In this document: piece after piece, positions 11,040 through 22,845 of the stretch
Layout: every line of letters starts with the position of its first letter
How positions within the stretch are numbered: position 1 is the stretch's first letter
Assembly: GCA_038277395.1 (NCBI GenBank)
Contig: CM076190.1
Span: 237,515,177 to 237,579,176 of the forward strand
Reading direction: 5' to 3'
DNA: 64,000 nucleotides
Origin: Dryocosmus kuriphilus
Lineage: Eukaryota; Arthropoda; Insecta; Hymenoptera; Cynipidae
Translations under genes and position numbers: made by a program
The notes under the pieces: generated by a model
The model's input: only the letters and a program-made list of their open reading frames with translations
Database searches by the model: none
What the model was told of the DNA's origin: nothing

Positions 11040-11459
11040 AAACCTAAAGTAACTCCATCAGTCACTGTTCCAATTCCTCGTCTAGAGATTAGCGCTGCGG
11101 TCCTTCTATCAAAATTAATTCAAAAGTTAGTAAGAGACCTTAATCTAGAAAACGTCCCTATGTACAGATGGAGAGACTCTTCAACTGTTTTGACCCGGTT
11201 GAAAAAAGAACTATCAAACTGTCCCACCTTTTTTGCCAATCGGGTGGCAGGAATGCAAAGTAAATCTCCAACTGTAAAATGGAAGTACGTTCCCACAGCT
11301 AAAAATCCAGCAGATTCTGCATCTAGGGATCTCTCTCAGTCAGAGGTTCTTGATAATGAATTCTGGTGGTATGGACCCCATTGGTTGAAATGGCATTCTT
11401 TCAAATGGCCAACACTAATGCCAGAACCTCCATCTACCGTACACCTTAAGGAACTCTAA
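11040..11459 (+). pseudogene. Bel/Pao RNase H fragment
   Basis: Begins with IPRLEISAAVLLSKL, then after a frame change MYRWRDSSTVL, RVAGMQ and KYVPTAKNPADSASRDL, the Bel/Pao RNase H landmarks. The frame ends at a stop at 11,457. It would remove RNA from the RNA/DNA hybrid; here it is detached from its polymerase. Confidence 0.7.
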
Positions 11460-11699
11460 ATGATAAAAGTTCATACTTGTGTAGCAGAACTTCCCACTTC
11501 TTCACTTATTCAGTTACCGCAAAAAACTTCTTCTCTTCCAAAACTGTTGAGAGTTACGGCACACTGCAATCGTTTTAATTTTATTCTATGCAAAAGTGTC
11601 CTTTCCAGAAAGGATAATAATTAGAGGATCCCATTTAAGATTAAACTTACGGAAATAGTAACCGCTGAACCTAATTATCTTTCACAAGCTATGCTTTAT

Positions 11700-12980
11700 T
11701 GGCTAAAAGAAACAGGCTCTTCGTAAAAGGAATGAGATTCCAAAACTAGGATATTTAAAATCGCTCAAACCTTTTCTTGATGAAAAAGGCTTATTAAGCG
11801 TTAAAGGTCGTTTAGCAAAAGCTCCCATATCCTTTGCTGCAAAGTATCTGGTGATTTCACCCAAAGGTCGAATCTTAGAATTGATCTCTGTTCAAGCTCA
11901 TCTAAGAGCTCTTCATACAGGGTCTCAATTAACGCAATATTTATTGAGACAAAGCTTTGGTTCATGGGGGCTCGAAATCTCGCTCGACATCTTATAAAAA
12001 TTGCGTAATTTGATATCGAGAGAGAGCTGAAACACCATTACAACAAATTAGTGACCTTCCAGTCGCAAGAGTCACCCCTTCTAGGTGTTTTCAACATACA
12101 GGTCTAGATCACGCTGGTCCCTTTAAAGTGAGACAAGGTAAAGGCAGTGGTTAGCAGTTGCAAGAGTGTCATATTGCACTATTCATATGTCTTGCAGTTA
12201 AAGCAATACATTTAGGGTTAGTCAATGACTACACTATAGAAGGTTTTCAGCAGCCTGAAAAGTTTCGTTTCACGTTGCGGTTTACCCTCTGATTTGTATA
12301 GTGATAATGGAACAAATTTCCAAGGAGCCGTTCGCGAATTGGAACGCTCCTTCGGAATAGTAGCTGCCGATGAGAACGTCAAAAATTTTCTAGAAGAGGA
12401 TTTTATTAAGTGGCACTTTGTGCCTCCTTCCGCTCCGCACTTTGAAGGTCTCTGGGAGGCTGGAGTAAAAAGCTTCAAAACGCATTTTAAGCATATCGCT
12501 CACAACCTGACTCTTACTTTCGAAAAGCTAACTACTGTTCTTTGTCAGATAAAAGGTTGTCTAAATTCTAGACCAACAGCTGAAAATTCGAGTGATCCCG
12601 ATGGTTTTTCCTATCTTTCTCCTTTCATTTTTTAATTGAAAGTCCACTTATTTCTACTCCTGAACTTTCAATTATAGAACTCAAGGAAAATCTTCCTCTC
12701 CGATGGCAAGCCACTCAATGCCTAACTAAACATTTTGGAAACGTTGGTATGTTGGGTATTATGAAAAATTACAGCAAAGGTATAAATGGCAAAAGGCAAA
12801 AGTTAATATCAACATCGAGGACATTGTGCTTATGAATCTCCCGAATATCCCGCCTTCTAAACGGCCCATAGGGAGAAATATTTGCCCGGCAGAGACATTC
12901 GAGTAAGGGTAGTCACCGTACAAAACGGCTGAATGTAGTTATCGACGTCCAATTCATGAAGTATGCTTACTTTCCATCGG
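11700..12980 (+). pseudogene. Bel/Pao integrase, frameshifted
   Basis: Pieces include KGRLAKAP, then a GPFKVRQGKG-like core start, SDNGTNFQGAV (second catalytic Asp, about 12,300) and PHFEGLWEAGVKS with the catalytic Glu (about 12,440), followed by NSRPT. The C-terminal RPIHEV sequence appears near 12,950. At least three frame changes or stops separate the pieces, so the enzyme is dead. Confidence 0.7.
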
Positions 12981-13239
12981 TGCAAATAATCCTTAGTTAA
13001 AAGGAGTACTTTTCTCATGACGGGCTGCGCTTCGCCCGGCCCTCTTGAAATTTCTGAATTATTATATGTATAAACTACAATGTGAAGCGAAATAGTACTT
13101 TAAAAAGTTTATCATCGTATAGAAACATGTATATATAGAAGGATTATTTTATGTTGTTTTAACTATTATTTGAATCCAATTAATATTTTTGGAAAAAACA
13201 TTTCGTTCCAGATTAAAAATCAGAACGAGGCGGGCGGCA

Positions 13240-13689
13240 TGTTGTGGCTCCTTATATGAATACGCGTCAATTTGAAGGAATTGACAATTACTACGTGATC
13301 GAGCCCTTGTCCCTCTCTTCATTCACCATAAGCTTCATTTCAGAGAGCTCTTGAACGACATGTAATCCATATATATATGGAATACCGAAGTGCCAAGTAC
13401 ACTAGAATTCAGGACGTTCAACGCCCTATGCAGCTTGTCTCTTCTTCCCTACGACCGACGTTCGCGACTTCAGTTGCGCTTCTAGACCTAAGCTGCCTTT
13501 ACTTTTTGCCTCTACCTACCACCCAAAGTTAAATATCCTGAATTATAGTGTTCTTGCGAATTTATCATATTCGCCCTGCCTAAGGAATCTTGATACTCAC
13601 CTCACGTATTCTAATTTTTATAGACATTTTGCGAGTGTATGTACGCCCTTATGGCATATTTGTGTTTCCAATAAATCTTGTGGCTTTCA
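13240..13689 (+). repeat. 3' LTR of Bel/Pao element
   Basis: Starts TGTTGTGGC just after a purine-rich GAACGAGGCGGGCGG, a plausible polypurine tract, and ends at TGGCTTTCA, matching TGGCTTCCA at the end of the 5' LTR. It is about 190 bases longer than the 5' LTR because it keeps an internal segment. Confidence 0.65.
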
Positions 13690-15427
13690 AATGAATGCTC
13701 ATAGTATTTTTACTCAAATCAAAGTTTCGAGTTCTACGAACTGAATATCCAGCAAATTCCTTTCATAAAGTTCAACTTTAATAGAGTATAAATTAAAAGA
13801 GTACGAACACAGTTGCTAATCAGTATAACTGTTAAACCCTTCTTTTGCATGGTGCAAGAAGTGTCACAATAGGCTTTGTAGCCTGAGCATCAGGGTTATC
13901 CTTAGGAACCTCCTGTCCCACTTTAGAACAAGAGAAAGTTTGATCGATAGATGTTTCTACGCGAAAAGCGATATGACTTCCAAAATCTTTTTAAAAATTG
14001 TTTCAACAATTTGTTTTTATTTATATCTGCGAATTGTGGAAAAACTGATTACGCAATTCCATTCTACGTAATACTTTCATAGAGACGGTGTATTGAACTG
14101 TCTTTTTATCCACCCAGCTACTTATTTAGAATAAATAAATGCTATGTTTATTCTCTAGGCCAAGGGTGTTATGTATGGGTAAATTGTTTATAGCTGTTTT
14201 AATTGCTCAGATACGAGCATTTTCTTATATCTGGTTCTCGTATCGCTATACCTTTCTAACAATGCTGTGCAAATCGTAACAATTTTATTACAAAATAATT
14301 CTTTTCTACAACACGCTGGTACACTGATTCATTTTTCAATACATTTTTTATAACATTTAGTCAATTTTCAAATAAAGCTTGTTTGTTCCTTATACCCGTC
14401 ATCATTATTTATAATCTATAACGTAGTTGATTAGGTTACTAGTTCAAACATAAGGATTCATACTACTGAAATGGCCAATTTTTCAAATGAACATATATCA
14501 CTTATATATATACAATGGATACGAGATTGCCTATAGGCAGCCACAGTAACGTTGACCCCAATTGAAGAAGCCTTTGGCATTAACTGACGCCAATGGTCAT
14601 CCAAGGAACTAAGGAAAATAGCGCGAAATATCAAAAATATAGATTATGAGAGAAAGGTAACAGAAATTAAATTAAATTAAATAACATGAAATAAAGATAA
14701 ATTAATAAAGAATTAAAATAAAGTAATAATAAATAAGAAAATACATACCTATATAAAAAATAAATATAATACATATAATTAAAATACGTATAATAGTAAA
14801 ATAATAGTAATATAATAATAGATAATAGTAATAGTAAAATACATATAATGAAATAAAATTAGAATAAAATTGATGCTTCAGTGAATTTATTAGAAGCTTG
14901 TTGCACAATATACAATTTTATCTTAAAGAAGAAAGAGATTGAATAAAAAGTTTAATAAAAATTATAATGTATTATTAAAATAAAATATATATCACAATAT
15001 TGTGTATATTGTGCAATTCATATAAAAATACATAAGAATAATATCGTAGAATTTGAATTATTTGAAAAAGTATGTAGTGGTAACATGTAGTTTGACATAA
15101 AGTATAACGAAGAATAGAAACATATGTACAATGCTTAATGCAAAACTGCGTTAATAACGTAAAATATGTATTAAAAATTATGTTTCAAGTAAATCATTTA
15201 AAAGTGTTTCCGCATAAATATATTTACCATCGATTTGCTTGCAATATTTAATCCATGCCCTTGAAAATCCACAGAATCAGCTCGTCTTCTTTTGCTTTTA
15301 ATTAAAACATAAAAAAGTATTTTTTAGTAAAATTCATAAAAGAAAAACAAAAAAAAAGGAGGGAAAAAGAAGGCAACCAACCAAATCCCCTTCCTTCTTT
15401 TTGTTTGCCTCGTATTTTTTTTTTTAA
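13690..15427. other. AT-rich spacer, partly simple sequence
   Basis: No supported gene. From about 14,640 to 15,010 the DNA is nearly pure A/T with ATAATA and AAATA runs. The region flanks the 3' end of the THAP-like gene. Confidence 0.5.
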
Positions 15428-18400
15428 TTAACGCATGAAAAATTGTTTTTGGTACAAGTACGCTTTCGGAGAGTAAAAATGGACCGTTAATGCGAATGCG
15501 CGTAAAGCTGGCGAATATTTTTCGCGAGTTAGTTTTCCTCTTTTTTTCCTATTCTGTAGCATGCGATTAAATAGATCCATTGAAGCATCTTCATGCACCG
15601 AAAGGCAGTAGTATGCAGCATCAGGCAACATTTTTCTCTTTTTTAATTCCTGTACTACATCAAGTAAAGAGCTTACCTTTTTCTTCAAACGAAGAAGTTG
15701 CCGTTTTGCGATTTTCAATTCCCTCTGCGTCGAGCCCAGGTTTGATTGAATTATGTCCAATTTCGTCTTAATACTTCTCGGGGTGTTGTCGTAGCGATGA
15801 TCATGTAGAACTTTATCATGTGACGTTTCAGCAGACGGGTACTTCGTTGGACATTTCTTCTTCGGTGTACATTCAGATGCAATGTAATTACCTGCTAAAA
15901 TCAGAAATATTATCAGATTATACTGAAGATAAAGATGTTACTTTCTTTTTTCAAAGAATATGAAATATAATAAAAGAAAAGTAAAATACGTAATAGTAAA
16001 CGTATTGAACCTGACACATCTCTTCATCAATACCTGGAGTTTCATCAATGTGGACCTCAATACTCGCTTCTGGAACATTTTCAGCGACGGAAAAATCGTC
16101 CAAACGACCTACAAAAAATGTGCGAATAAATAAAAGATTTACTTAAACAGTAATAATAATAAAACGATCTAATACAATTTAAAAATATTTGTGCGTCAAT
16201 AAGGAAGACATAATGTGGTTGTCGTGAAGGTTAGGACATTTTTGTGGCTAGCAGACTTTTTTTTTATACAATTGATACGCTTAACTTTTTCAAAAACAAT
16301 CAAAGATACACAAAATTTTAATCTAAAAGTTTGTACAACTATAAAATCATCTAAAAAAAAAAAACAAGTAAATATTGAGTATGGCTGAAGTTTTATACAA
16401 AGTTATTTTAACTTTCCCTGAAAAAAAAAACAAGGCCAATTTTGTTTAATTGGAAATATTGAAATGACTATTTGCATTTAAAAGTTTTAATAGGTTTGAA
16501 TTGATGCAATGATTGTAAATTGTGAATGTACAATTTATGGCATAACCTGTTATCACCGCTCAGTGATATCTCTAATTAATTTGTATTGTGGCAAAAATAA
16601 CACCTTACGCTATCTCATTTTACTGTTTTGTGTTTTTTTGATTCTAATTTTTTTTAAATATCTCCTTTTTTTGTATATTTTTTTACTATTAAGTTTTTAT
16701 ATAATTTATTAATATTTTTTATTTTAGAAAGCATCCACTTCAATCCCTTTAATACCTAATGCAATTTATAATTTTTTACTTTCTTATTTCACAAATTTAT
16801 ATTTTATATAAACACTCCAATTCAAAAGAATTTAGGTCTATAATATTCTGTGCAATTGAAAGCAGTAAGTGACGATTTTGTTTTTAAATTGCAGTTAAAA
16901 GATTTTAATTCAATGTTTTTTTGTAGGGTTTTTATACCTTTTTTTTGGTAGAACTTTCGCCAAATTTGTCAGTTTCTGTTTCCCAACAGCGTCCAGGAGA
17001 ATCTTCCGGATGACCTACAAAAAAAGTAAGAATAAATAAAAGTTTGATAAAAGTTTGTATTAGAAGAAAAGAATAGAACGATCTGATTTTTTTTATATTG
17101 AATTGTCTCATTTTTTTGAAGAACAATTAAATATACAAAAATTTGTAACTACAAGTTTGTTAACTAGAAAATTATCTGAAAAGAACGAATAAAAATTAAG
17201 ATGGCTACAGAAATTGTCTACAGAATTATTTTAATTTTGTTATACCGTTTTTTGTTGTTGTTGAACTATCGCCAAATTTGGCAGCTTTTGTTTTGGCTCC
17301 AAGAAAATCTTCCGGACGACCTACAAAAAATGTTCGAATTAATAATAGTTAATAAATAAAACGTATACATAATTTTTGATGCCAGCAGTATTTGTCTTCT
17401 CCTAGAAAAATAAATTTAAAGCTTTAGAAATTTTCACATGAACAATGCAAGATATCACACAAGAGGTTTCCATGAAAAAGTGGAACTTCAATTTTTTGAA
17501 AAAAGTATAACAAAATTACAAAAAAAAATAAACATAACAAAAAATAACACAACATAAGAAGATAAATAACTTAGAACATATATTTTTACCAAAATTCAAT
17601 TCTTATTTTCTAATTGTCAGGTAGAAAGAAAGTATACGTTCTTACCTGTGCAATTATTTGTTGCTAAAATATTCCTCTATTCCATATAATAAATAACATA
17701 TAATTTAAATTTATTAATTGATAAATTTATTAATTATTGATTCAAGTTTTAAAAAATAAATTTATATACTCTTGGAAATTTTAAAATGGAAAGAGTTAAA
17801 AATTGTTTTTAATTTCTAAATTAAAAAAATAAGATTTTTTTATGTTCTTATTTGTAGTTTTTTCTTAATTTTTACAAATTTAGAAATAAAAGATTTTCAG
17901 AAGAAATTTAGAATCTTTAAAAATTTGTGAAATTCAAAATCAAACAAAACATAACAAAAAATAATACAACATGAAAACCTAAATAACTAATAACATATTT
18001 CCTCTACAATTATTTGTTGCTAAAATCAGCGTAGGCAATGCTCCTGGTTTCAAACGCTTTTTGCTTCTACCATCAAAATATCGGAAACTTTCTTCACTGA
18101 AATGATCAGAGCACAAGCAGCTGTTTTTGCTTGGTATCCAATCTTCGCGGTTTATGATGTTCATCCATTGTTTGCACAATGTTTCTTCTCGTGGAAATCT
18201 ACGAAACAAAATATTTAAATTAAATTTATTGACTTCAAATCACTTGATCTTTCCGCAGTGCAAACTTCAATTTGATGAAATAGACCCTTCCTGATTTATA
18301 CTCCAAAATAGATAAATCAAACAATTTTATGCACAAATTTCGTGAAGGAATTACATTAAATTAAATAAATTGAATTTAATTAAATAAATCTCTTTTATGA

Positions 18401-18725
18401 AATACGAAAGGGATGTCACTGCATCAAAAATTCAATTTCTGGATTTCACACATAGGAGAATAGCCAAAAATTACATTTTTCAGATTACCTATTCTAATCT
18501 TGTACATTAAAGCCTAAAGTGAAAATCAGGTATGAAAATTAATCAATTTATCTTTGCTTTTACGTTAAAATTTTACAATTTTAATATTATCCTATTCAAG
18601 CCTTCTTACAGGCATCAATTCGAAATACTAACATAATGAATAAGAAAGGTTATATTTACTAGCCTGTGTAAAGTAGCATTTTCTTCATTGTTACTCAACT
18701 TCCCACAATACACACATTTGAGCAT
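15428..18725 (-). CDS. THAP-domain, P-element-transposase-like gene (multi-exon, truncated)
   Basis: Exon 1 (18,664-18,725) encodes MLKCVYCGK, the first cysteine pair. Exon 2 (starts 18,198) gives RFPREETLCKQWMN, W, CSDHF and LKPGALPT, completing a C2CH THAP zinc finger that binds DNA. Small cassette exons follow (17,246-17,320; 16,938-17,014; 16,034-16,108). The last exon (15,428-15,894) has a Lys/Leu heptad coiled coil, then YSPALRAFALTVHFYSPKAY, the entry to a P-element/THAP9-type transposase, and stops there. Phases join at cassette 16,034-16,108 and the last exon. Exon 1 to exon 2 fits only with a GC donor, cassette 2 (77 bases) breaks phase, and the exon 2 end is unclear. It may be a truncated repressor-like derivative or a decaying transposase. 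Confidence 0.6.
16034..17320 (-). repeat. Duplicated 75-base exon cassettes in the THAP-like gene
   Basis: Three cassettes share an acceptor (TTTTTTGTAG), a GRPED-like start, FGDSS/FGESS (first two) and a GTAT donor. Two are exactly 75 bases and phase 1 at both ends; the middle one is 77 because of a poly-A/T run. Surrounding intron is also similar, so an exon plus intron unit was duplicated. Confidence 0.6.
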
Positions 18726-19229
18726 GTTCACAGTTAGAAATAAATACTTCACTTGTGTCACTTTCTGTCAATAAAATGTTTAACACAATGTTGCACCACT
18801 TTAAAAGCACTAATTTCTTTACATAGATACATATATAGATACGTAACCTAATAAGTATTTTAAAGATTTATAATTCTCTAAAATATTTATTGCGCATGCT
18901 CTGAACCGAATTTCACCGGATCACCATTGGCGGCGCTAATTACCAAAGGATTCTTTAATTGAAACGAAGCATCTCCTATCCATTGTATATATATCAGTGA
19001 CATATATGTTTATATTTTGTTGATCACAAAAAAATTAGATTATCGGTTCTTCTGCGCTTCTTAAAAATTTTATGGAGTGCATTTTGGAAATAAAATATCT
19101 CGAAATTCATGCATTAAGGGTTGGAGCCCAAAAATCACAGTTGGTATTTTCGAGGATCCCAAAAATAGGAGAATTTATTGATATTGAAAAACTATGGAAA
19201 ACGTTATCTTTTGGAAAAGTCTTATCTTC
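18726..19229. other. Spacer upstream of the THAP-like gene
   Basis: Likely holds the promoter of the minus-strand THAP-like gene, but I cannot pick a convincing TATA or initiator. No other feature seen. Confidence 0.35.
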
Positions 19230-19745
19230 GTGGTAGAGTTGGGTGGTATTTTTGAGCAGTACAAAGAAGCCCAAAAATATGGCGGAATAAAACTGGTGAA
19301 AAATCGAATTTTTCTAAGAGGGTTGATTAAAAAAAATTGCGAAACCCAAAATTTGGGACTAGCGGCCCTGATTAACCCTAAACAGTTCCTCAAGTATGGC
19401 ATATATCCCAAAACACCCAACTCAATTTTGTAAAAGGGGGGTGCTAGGTTCATATGAAGCGAGCCACCCAGTTGTTTAAAAAAAAAGTTCGAAGACAAAA
19501 ATATGGGTCTTGAGGCCCTAATTTGCCCTAAATAGGTCCTCAATTATGTCGCAGGTCCCAGCACTTCCAACTCAGTTTGGTGAAATAGGGATACTACCTT
19601 CAAATGAAGCCACGCCCCCAGCTGTTTAAAAGAAAATTGCGCAGCCCAAAATTTGGGACTTGCGGCCCTAATTAGCCATAAATGGATCCCTTAATTATGG
19701 CATTGATTCCAACTCAATTTTGCAAAATGCGGTTTTAAATTTAAA
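19230..19745. repeat. Tandem repeat, ~150-bp unit, about three copies
   Basis: CCCAAAATTTGGGACT followed by GCGGCCCTAATTAGCC-like sequence occurs at about 19,345, 19,495 (degenerate) and 19,645, 150 bases apart, with matching flanks (CATATGAAGC/CAAATGAAGC, GTTTAAAA). Short frames across it on both strands are by-products. Confidence 0.7.
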
Positions 19746-20999
19746 GATGGTGTAGCTAACAGAAGCCCAGAAATATTGCACAAGCGCATTAGAATGTGTC
19801 CTTATTTTAAATTCCTCTAGTCAGACTGAATATTTAAAGAGTGATTGCACACAAATTTAAATAAAAACTGCTTGCTAACTAAGTGTAAGAACTTTCATTT
19901 CATAAAATTAAAAAATATCCATGAAGACTAGTATATTGGAACCACGGGTAGTCTATGGAACACCCTGTGAATAAAGGACCCGTCGTCCCAAGGAACACTA
20001 GGGAGAGAGCGTAGCATTCGAAGGGGCCAACTACAGTGGAGCATGCCCGAACGCTCCCACCTACGCGCAAAGGAAAGAAAACTTCGTCTCACGAGACGTT
20101 TTAAAAGGCGCGACTCGCGAGAAGAAAACGAATTCGGCGACTCGAGAGCGAGTCGTAAGTAACCAGCTCTAGGTTGTTCGGGTGGTGTAGAGGTTTTACC
20201 TTCTATTGCTCACTCATGCTATAGAGCAGGACGACTATGACGAGTGGACAGGTACAGGAGTTTACTCTTGTTACTGAGTTCACTGTCTAGGAAGCATAGA
20301 GAGGGTAAACAAGGCTCCTCCAACCAGGGTTTGCTGACAGCAGGGTACTTCCTAGACTCAAGCTTAAACCCGTCGTAGAGGGGAGCAACGACATAGAGGG
20401 TGGATTGTCGGATTTATCCTGCATATCGTACTTACATGGGTTTCTCTGACTAAGGTGAGGAACGTCGGGTAGATCGACTGTTAGGTCACGAGACATACGC
20501 ACATTAGACATGGACTAAAGGGTTCACGCCTAGCGCTGATGTCAATTCTTTTTGGTTGTAGACTAAGAGTAGACAACTTTGATCTGGAAAATAAAGAGAA
20601 CTAAATAAAAATTACCCTATTGTACCTTATCCTTTTTTGGTAGAAAATTAAAAGACTAGTTTTTAATCGATGTGTAGTGTAAACCAAATGCGAGAAGAAA
20701 ATAGAGAAGAATATTCTTAAAAGTATTTGAACTTCAAGTTAAAAGAAATAGAAGCTTAGAAAAATCATCAGATTATAGAAACACCCAAGTTTTGGTTATT
20801 AGTCGTATATCATCTATTTGTAATCACTAAATAGATATTGTGTATATAGAAATAGAAGTTTGGCAAATAAAGATATTCGTAAAATTAGCAGAAAAATCAA
20901 ATCTTGTTCTTTCTCTCGTGTGAAAGGCCTTTTACCTAAGTATTCATTTAAATATTATAATTAATTAATTAAAAATTACCCTTCTAAAAGTCGAAGTTT
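19746..20999. other. Unassigned region with a GC-richer core
   Basis: About 20,020-20,530 is GC-rich with CGCGACTCGCGAG-type near-palindromes, unlike the AT-rich flanks, suggesting part of a mobile element. No reading frame or end sequence allows a name. Confidence 0.35.
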
Positions 21000-21920
21000 A
21001 AAATACATAAATATATTTTTTTCATAAACGGTGCAATGTTCAGAGGGTCTCGACCACCTCGACCATCCAGTGAGGGAACATGACCACCCGCACCATCCAG
21101 CACTTCTCATATTCCTAATGGAAGCGAAATTTATATATGTATGGGCCTCATCAAACCTTGTGATTTCTTGAGATCTCATACGTCGCGACACTCATCCAAC
21201 AGAAGAAAAAAGTCCATACAGATAAGCTGTTGTGGAAATCGGGGACAGTCAATGTTGATTTCTTGGATTTTTCCATTGTGCTAATCATAAGCACGCGCAA
21301 AAAAAGGGTTTGGTTTTCATAACTGAACTATTTTCGGTTGGCCTAACTGAACTATGTTCGGTTGGCACTAGTTCGGTTACTTGAACCTGAAGAAGGTTTG
21401 TCGCAACCGAACTATTAAAGTTGTTATGCCTCAATCTGTCTGGTTATAATATTTTGGTCGCAAGAATTTCACAGTTCGGTTACAGCTTATTGCGCGGCGC
21501 AAGCGCACTTGTTCACTGGGTTGTACTGGGAATTCAGATATATTGTAGAATACTAAATTATACATATATAAATATTTGAATAAGCGCAATTATTTTTAAG
21601 AAATGGTTTTATATTAACCTAGTGCTCTTTGAATACACGTCTTAATTCATTTATTTTAATCTCCTGACTAACTCGAACTGCGCAAAACTCTTACAGCGCA
21701 AACTTGCACGTCGCATTTATGGTTACAATGCTTTTTCCTAACTATGGCATCAGTGTCGCATCAGCGTTGCATCAGTGTTGCATCAGTATTTCATATCCAT
21801 TTGGTGAAGCACGTTACGGTGAAGTAATGCAAACTGAAGAGAATTACAGTGGACTCACTGCAGTGCATAGAGCGTGTCTACTATAGAGAAACGTTTTTCA
21901 AGAAATTTCTTTCTAAGTGA
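21000..21920 (+). repeat. Repeat family B, copy 1 (left half)
   Basis: Co-linear with 29,503-30,160: the AAAATACATAAATATAT start, a GGGTCTCGACC block, TTGGATTTxTCCATT, repeated GAACTAT-TTCGGTTG phrases, GAATTACAGTGGAC and ATAGAGAAACG. The right half with the inverted end is missing here, so this is a partial copy. Confidence 0.7.
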
Positions 21921-22027
21921 GTTTTCGATAAATACATAGGCAAATTTGACATTGCTGGAACATTAGTAAACGTATTGCTGACCACCATAGACGACGAACT
22001 TTTAATATATGCAGCTATATTTTTATG

Positions 22028-22105
22028 TGTTAAAAATAGATTATTTATTATTTATTATTATTTATTATTATTATTTTTATTTTTTTATTATTATTATATT
22101 TTTCG
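22028..22105. repeat. ATT-type microsatellite
   Basis: Near-pure TTATTATT simple sequence. It lies just beyond the broken end of the MADF fragment. Confidence 0.85.
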
Positions 22106-22288
22106 AATTCTTTTCTGCACAATATCCTTATTTGAGTTTGCATCTTTGGTTTTAGAAAGCTGCAGTAATTTTTCCATGGCAACGCTTCCTTTTTCCTTAC
22201 CATGGTAATCACCTTGAGTTACCTGCCAAAGGTAAGGCAAACCTTTATATAATTCTATAACGTCGACAACAAATTCACGGTCACTCAT
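22094..22288 (-). pseudogene. MADF-domain fragment
   Basis: From an ATG at 22,288 the frame reads REFVVDVIELYKGLPYLWQV, then DYHGKEKGSVAMEKLLQL and DIVQKRI before diverging and stopping beside an ATT repeat. The FI-LY---P-LW, Y--- and A---L spacing is that of the MADF DNA-binding domain seen in insect Adf-1-like regulators. The domain's last helix and any BESS motif are lost. An in-frame extension to 22,456 exists but looks unrelated. It is probably a copy carried in repeats rather than a working gene. Confidence 0.6.
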
Positions 22289-22639
22289 GATCAACAATTG
22301 CACTGTTGAATTCCTATGGTAAATGGAGTCATGACTCACCGGCCTCCGACGCAGACCACTGACTAGCACAGACTGAGCTAAATATTCATAGGATTTCCCC
22401 ATTCGCGAGCGCTCCGCGCGCCACAACATACCCTGCGCCACTCTGGATTTACTCATTGACGGATGCGCCGCTCCTGCTCCAAATGTAGCTGCGCAATGGA
22501 TTTAAGGCGGGTTAAATATTCGACCGGACCGTCCGCGCCGCCTCAAGCTATTCGACTTTTCACATTCACGATCGGATTTTGGAGTGAGGCCCAGAATTTG
22601 GCGTGTTGAAGCGATCGTGAGTGGTCCGCTTTATCAAAA
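22289..22639. other. GC-richer spacer before the gypsy element
   Basis: Higher GC than the flanks and possibly the leader of the gypsy copy that follows, but no LTR can be recognised by comparison within the window. Confidence 0.35.
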
Positions 22640-22845
22640 CGACTATGATTTCGCTCACCCTAACCACGCTCGCACATACGAGACAACGCGTAAGTGGAAT
22701 AATAGATATTCAGGTTCTCGTATGGAAGATTCCGATACGTCTTGATCGCCGCGAATTGATCCCTATTTGTGACGCAGATTTATTAAGGGTAGTTTCCTTC
22801 TTGTTATAGGGTATTGTCCTTAATTGGTTTAGAAGTTCAAGGAAT

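Larger units (their letters stand above)
9072..13239 (+). mobile_element. Bel/Pao LTR retrotransposon, internal region, decayed
   Basis: Between two related LTRs lie, in order, gag with a CCHC-like knuckle, an aspartic protease, the N-terminal part of reverse transcriptase, RNase H and integrase, the Bel/Pao order. Many stop codons and frameshifts and loss of the reverse transcriptase core near 11,015-11,040 make it non-functional. LTR divergence, including the large length difference, suggests an old insertion. It sits between the signal-peptide-like exon at 8,460 and AT-rich DNA. Confidence 0.8.
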
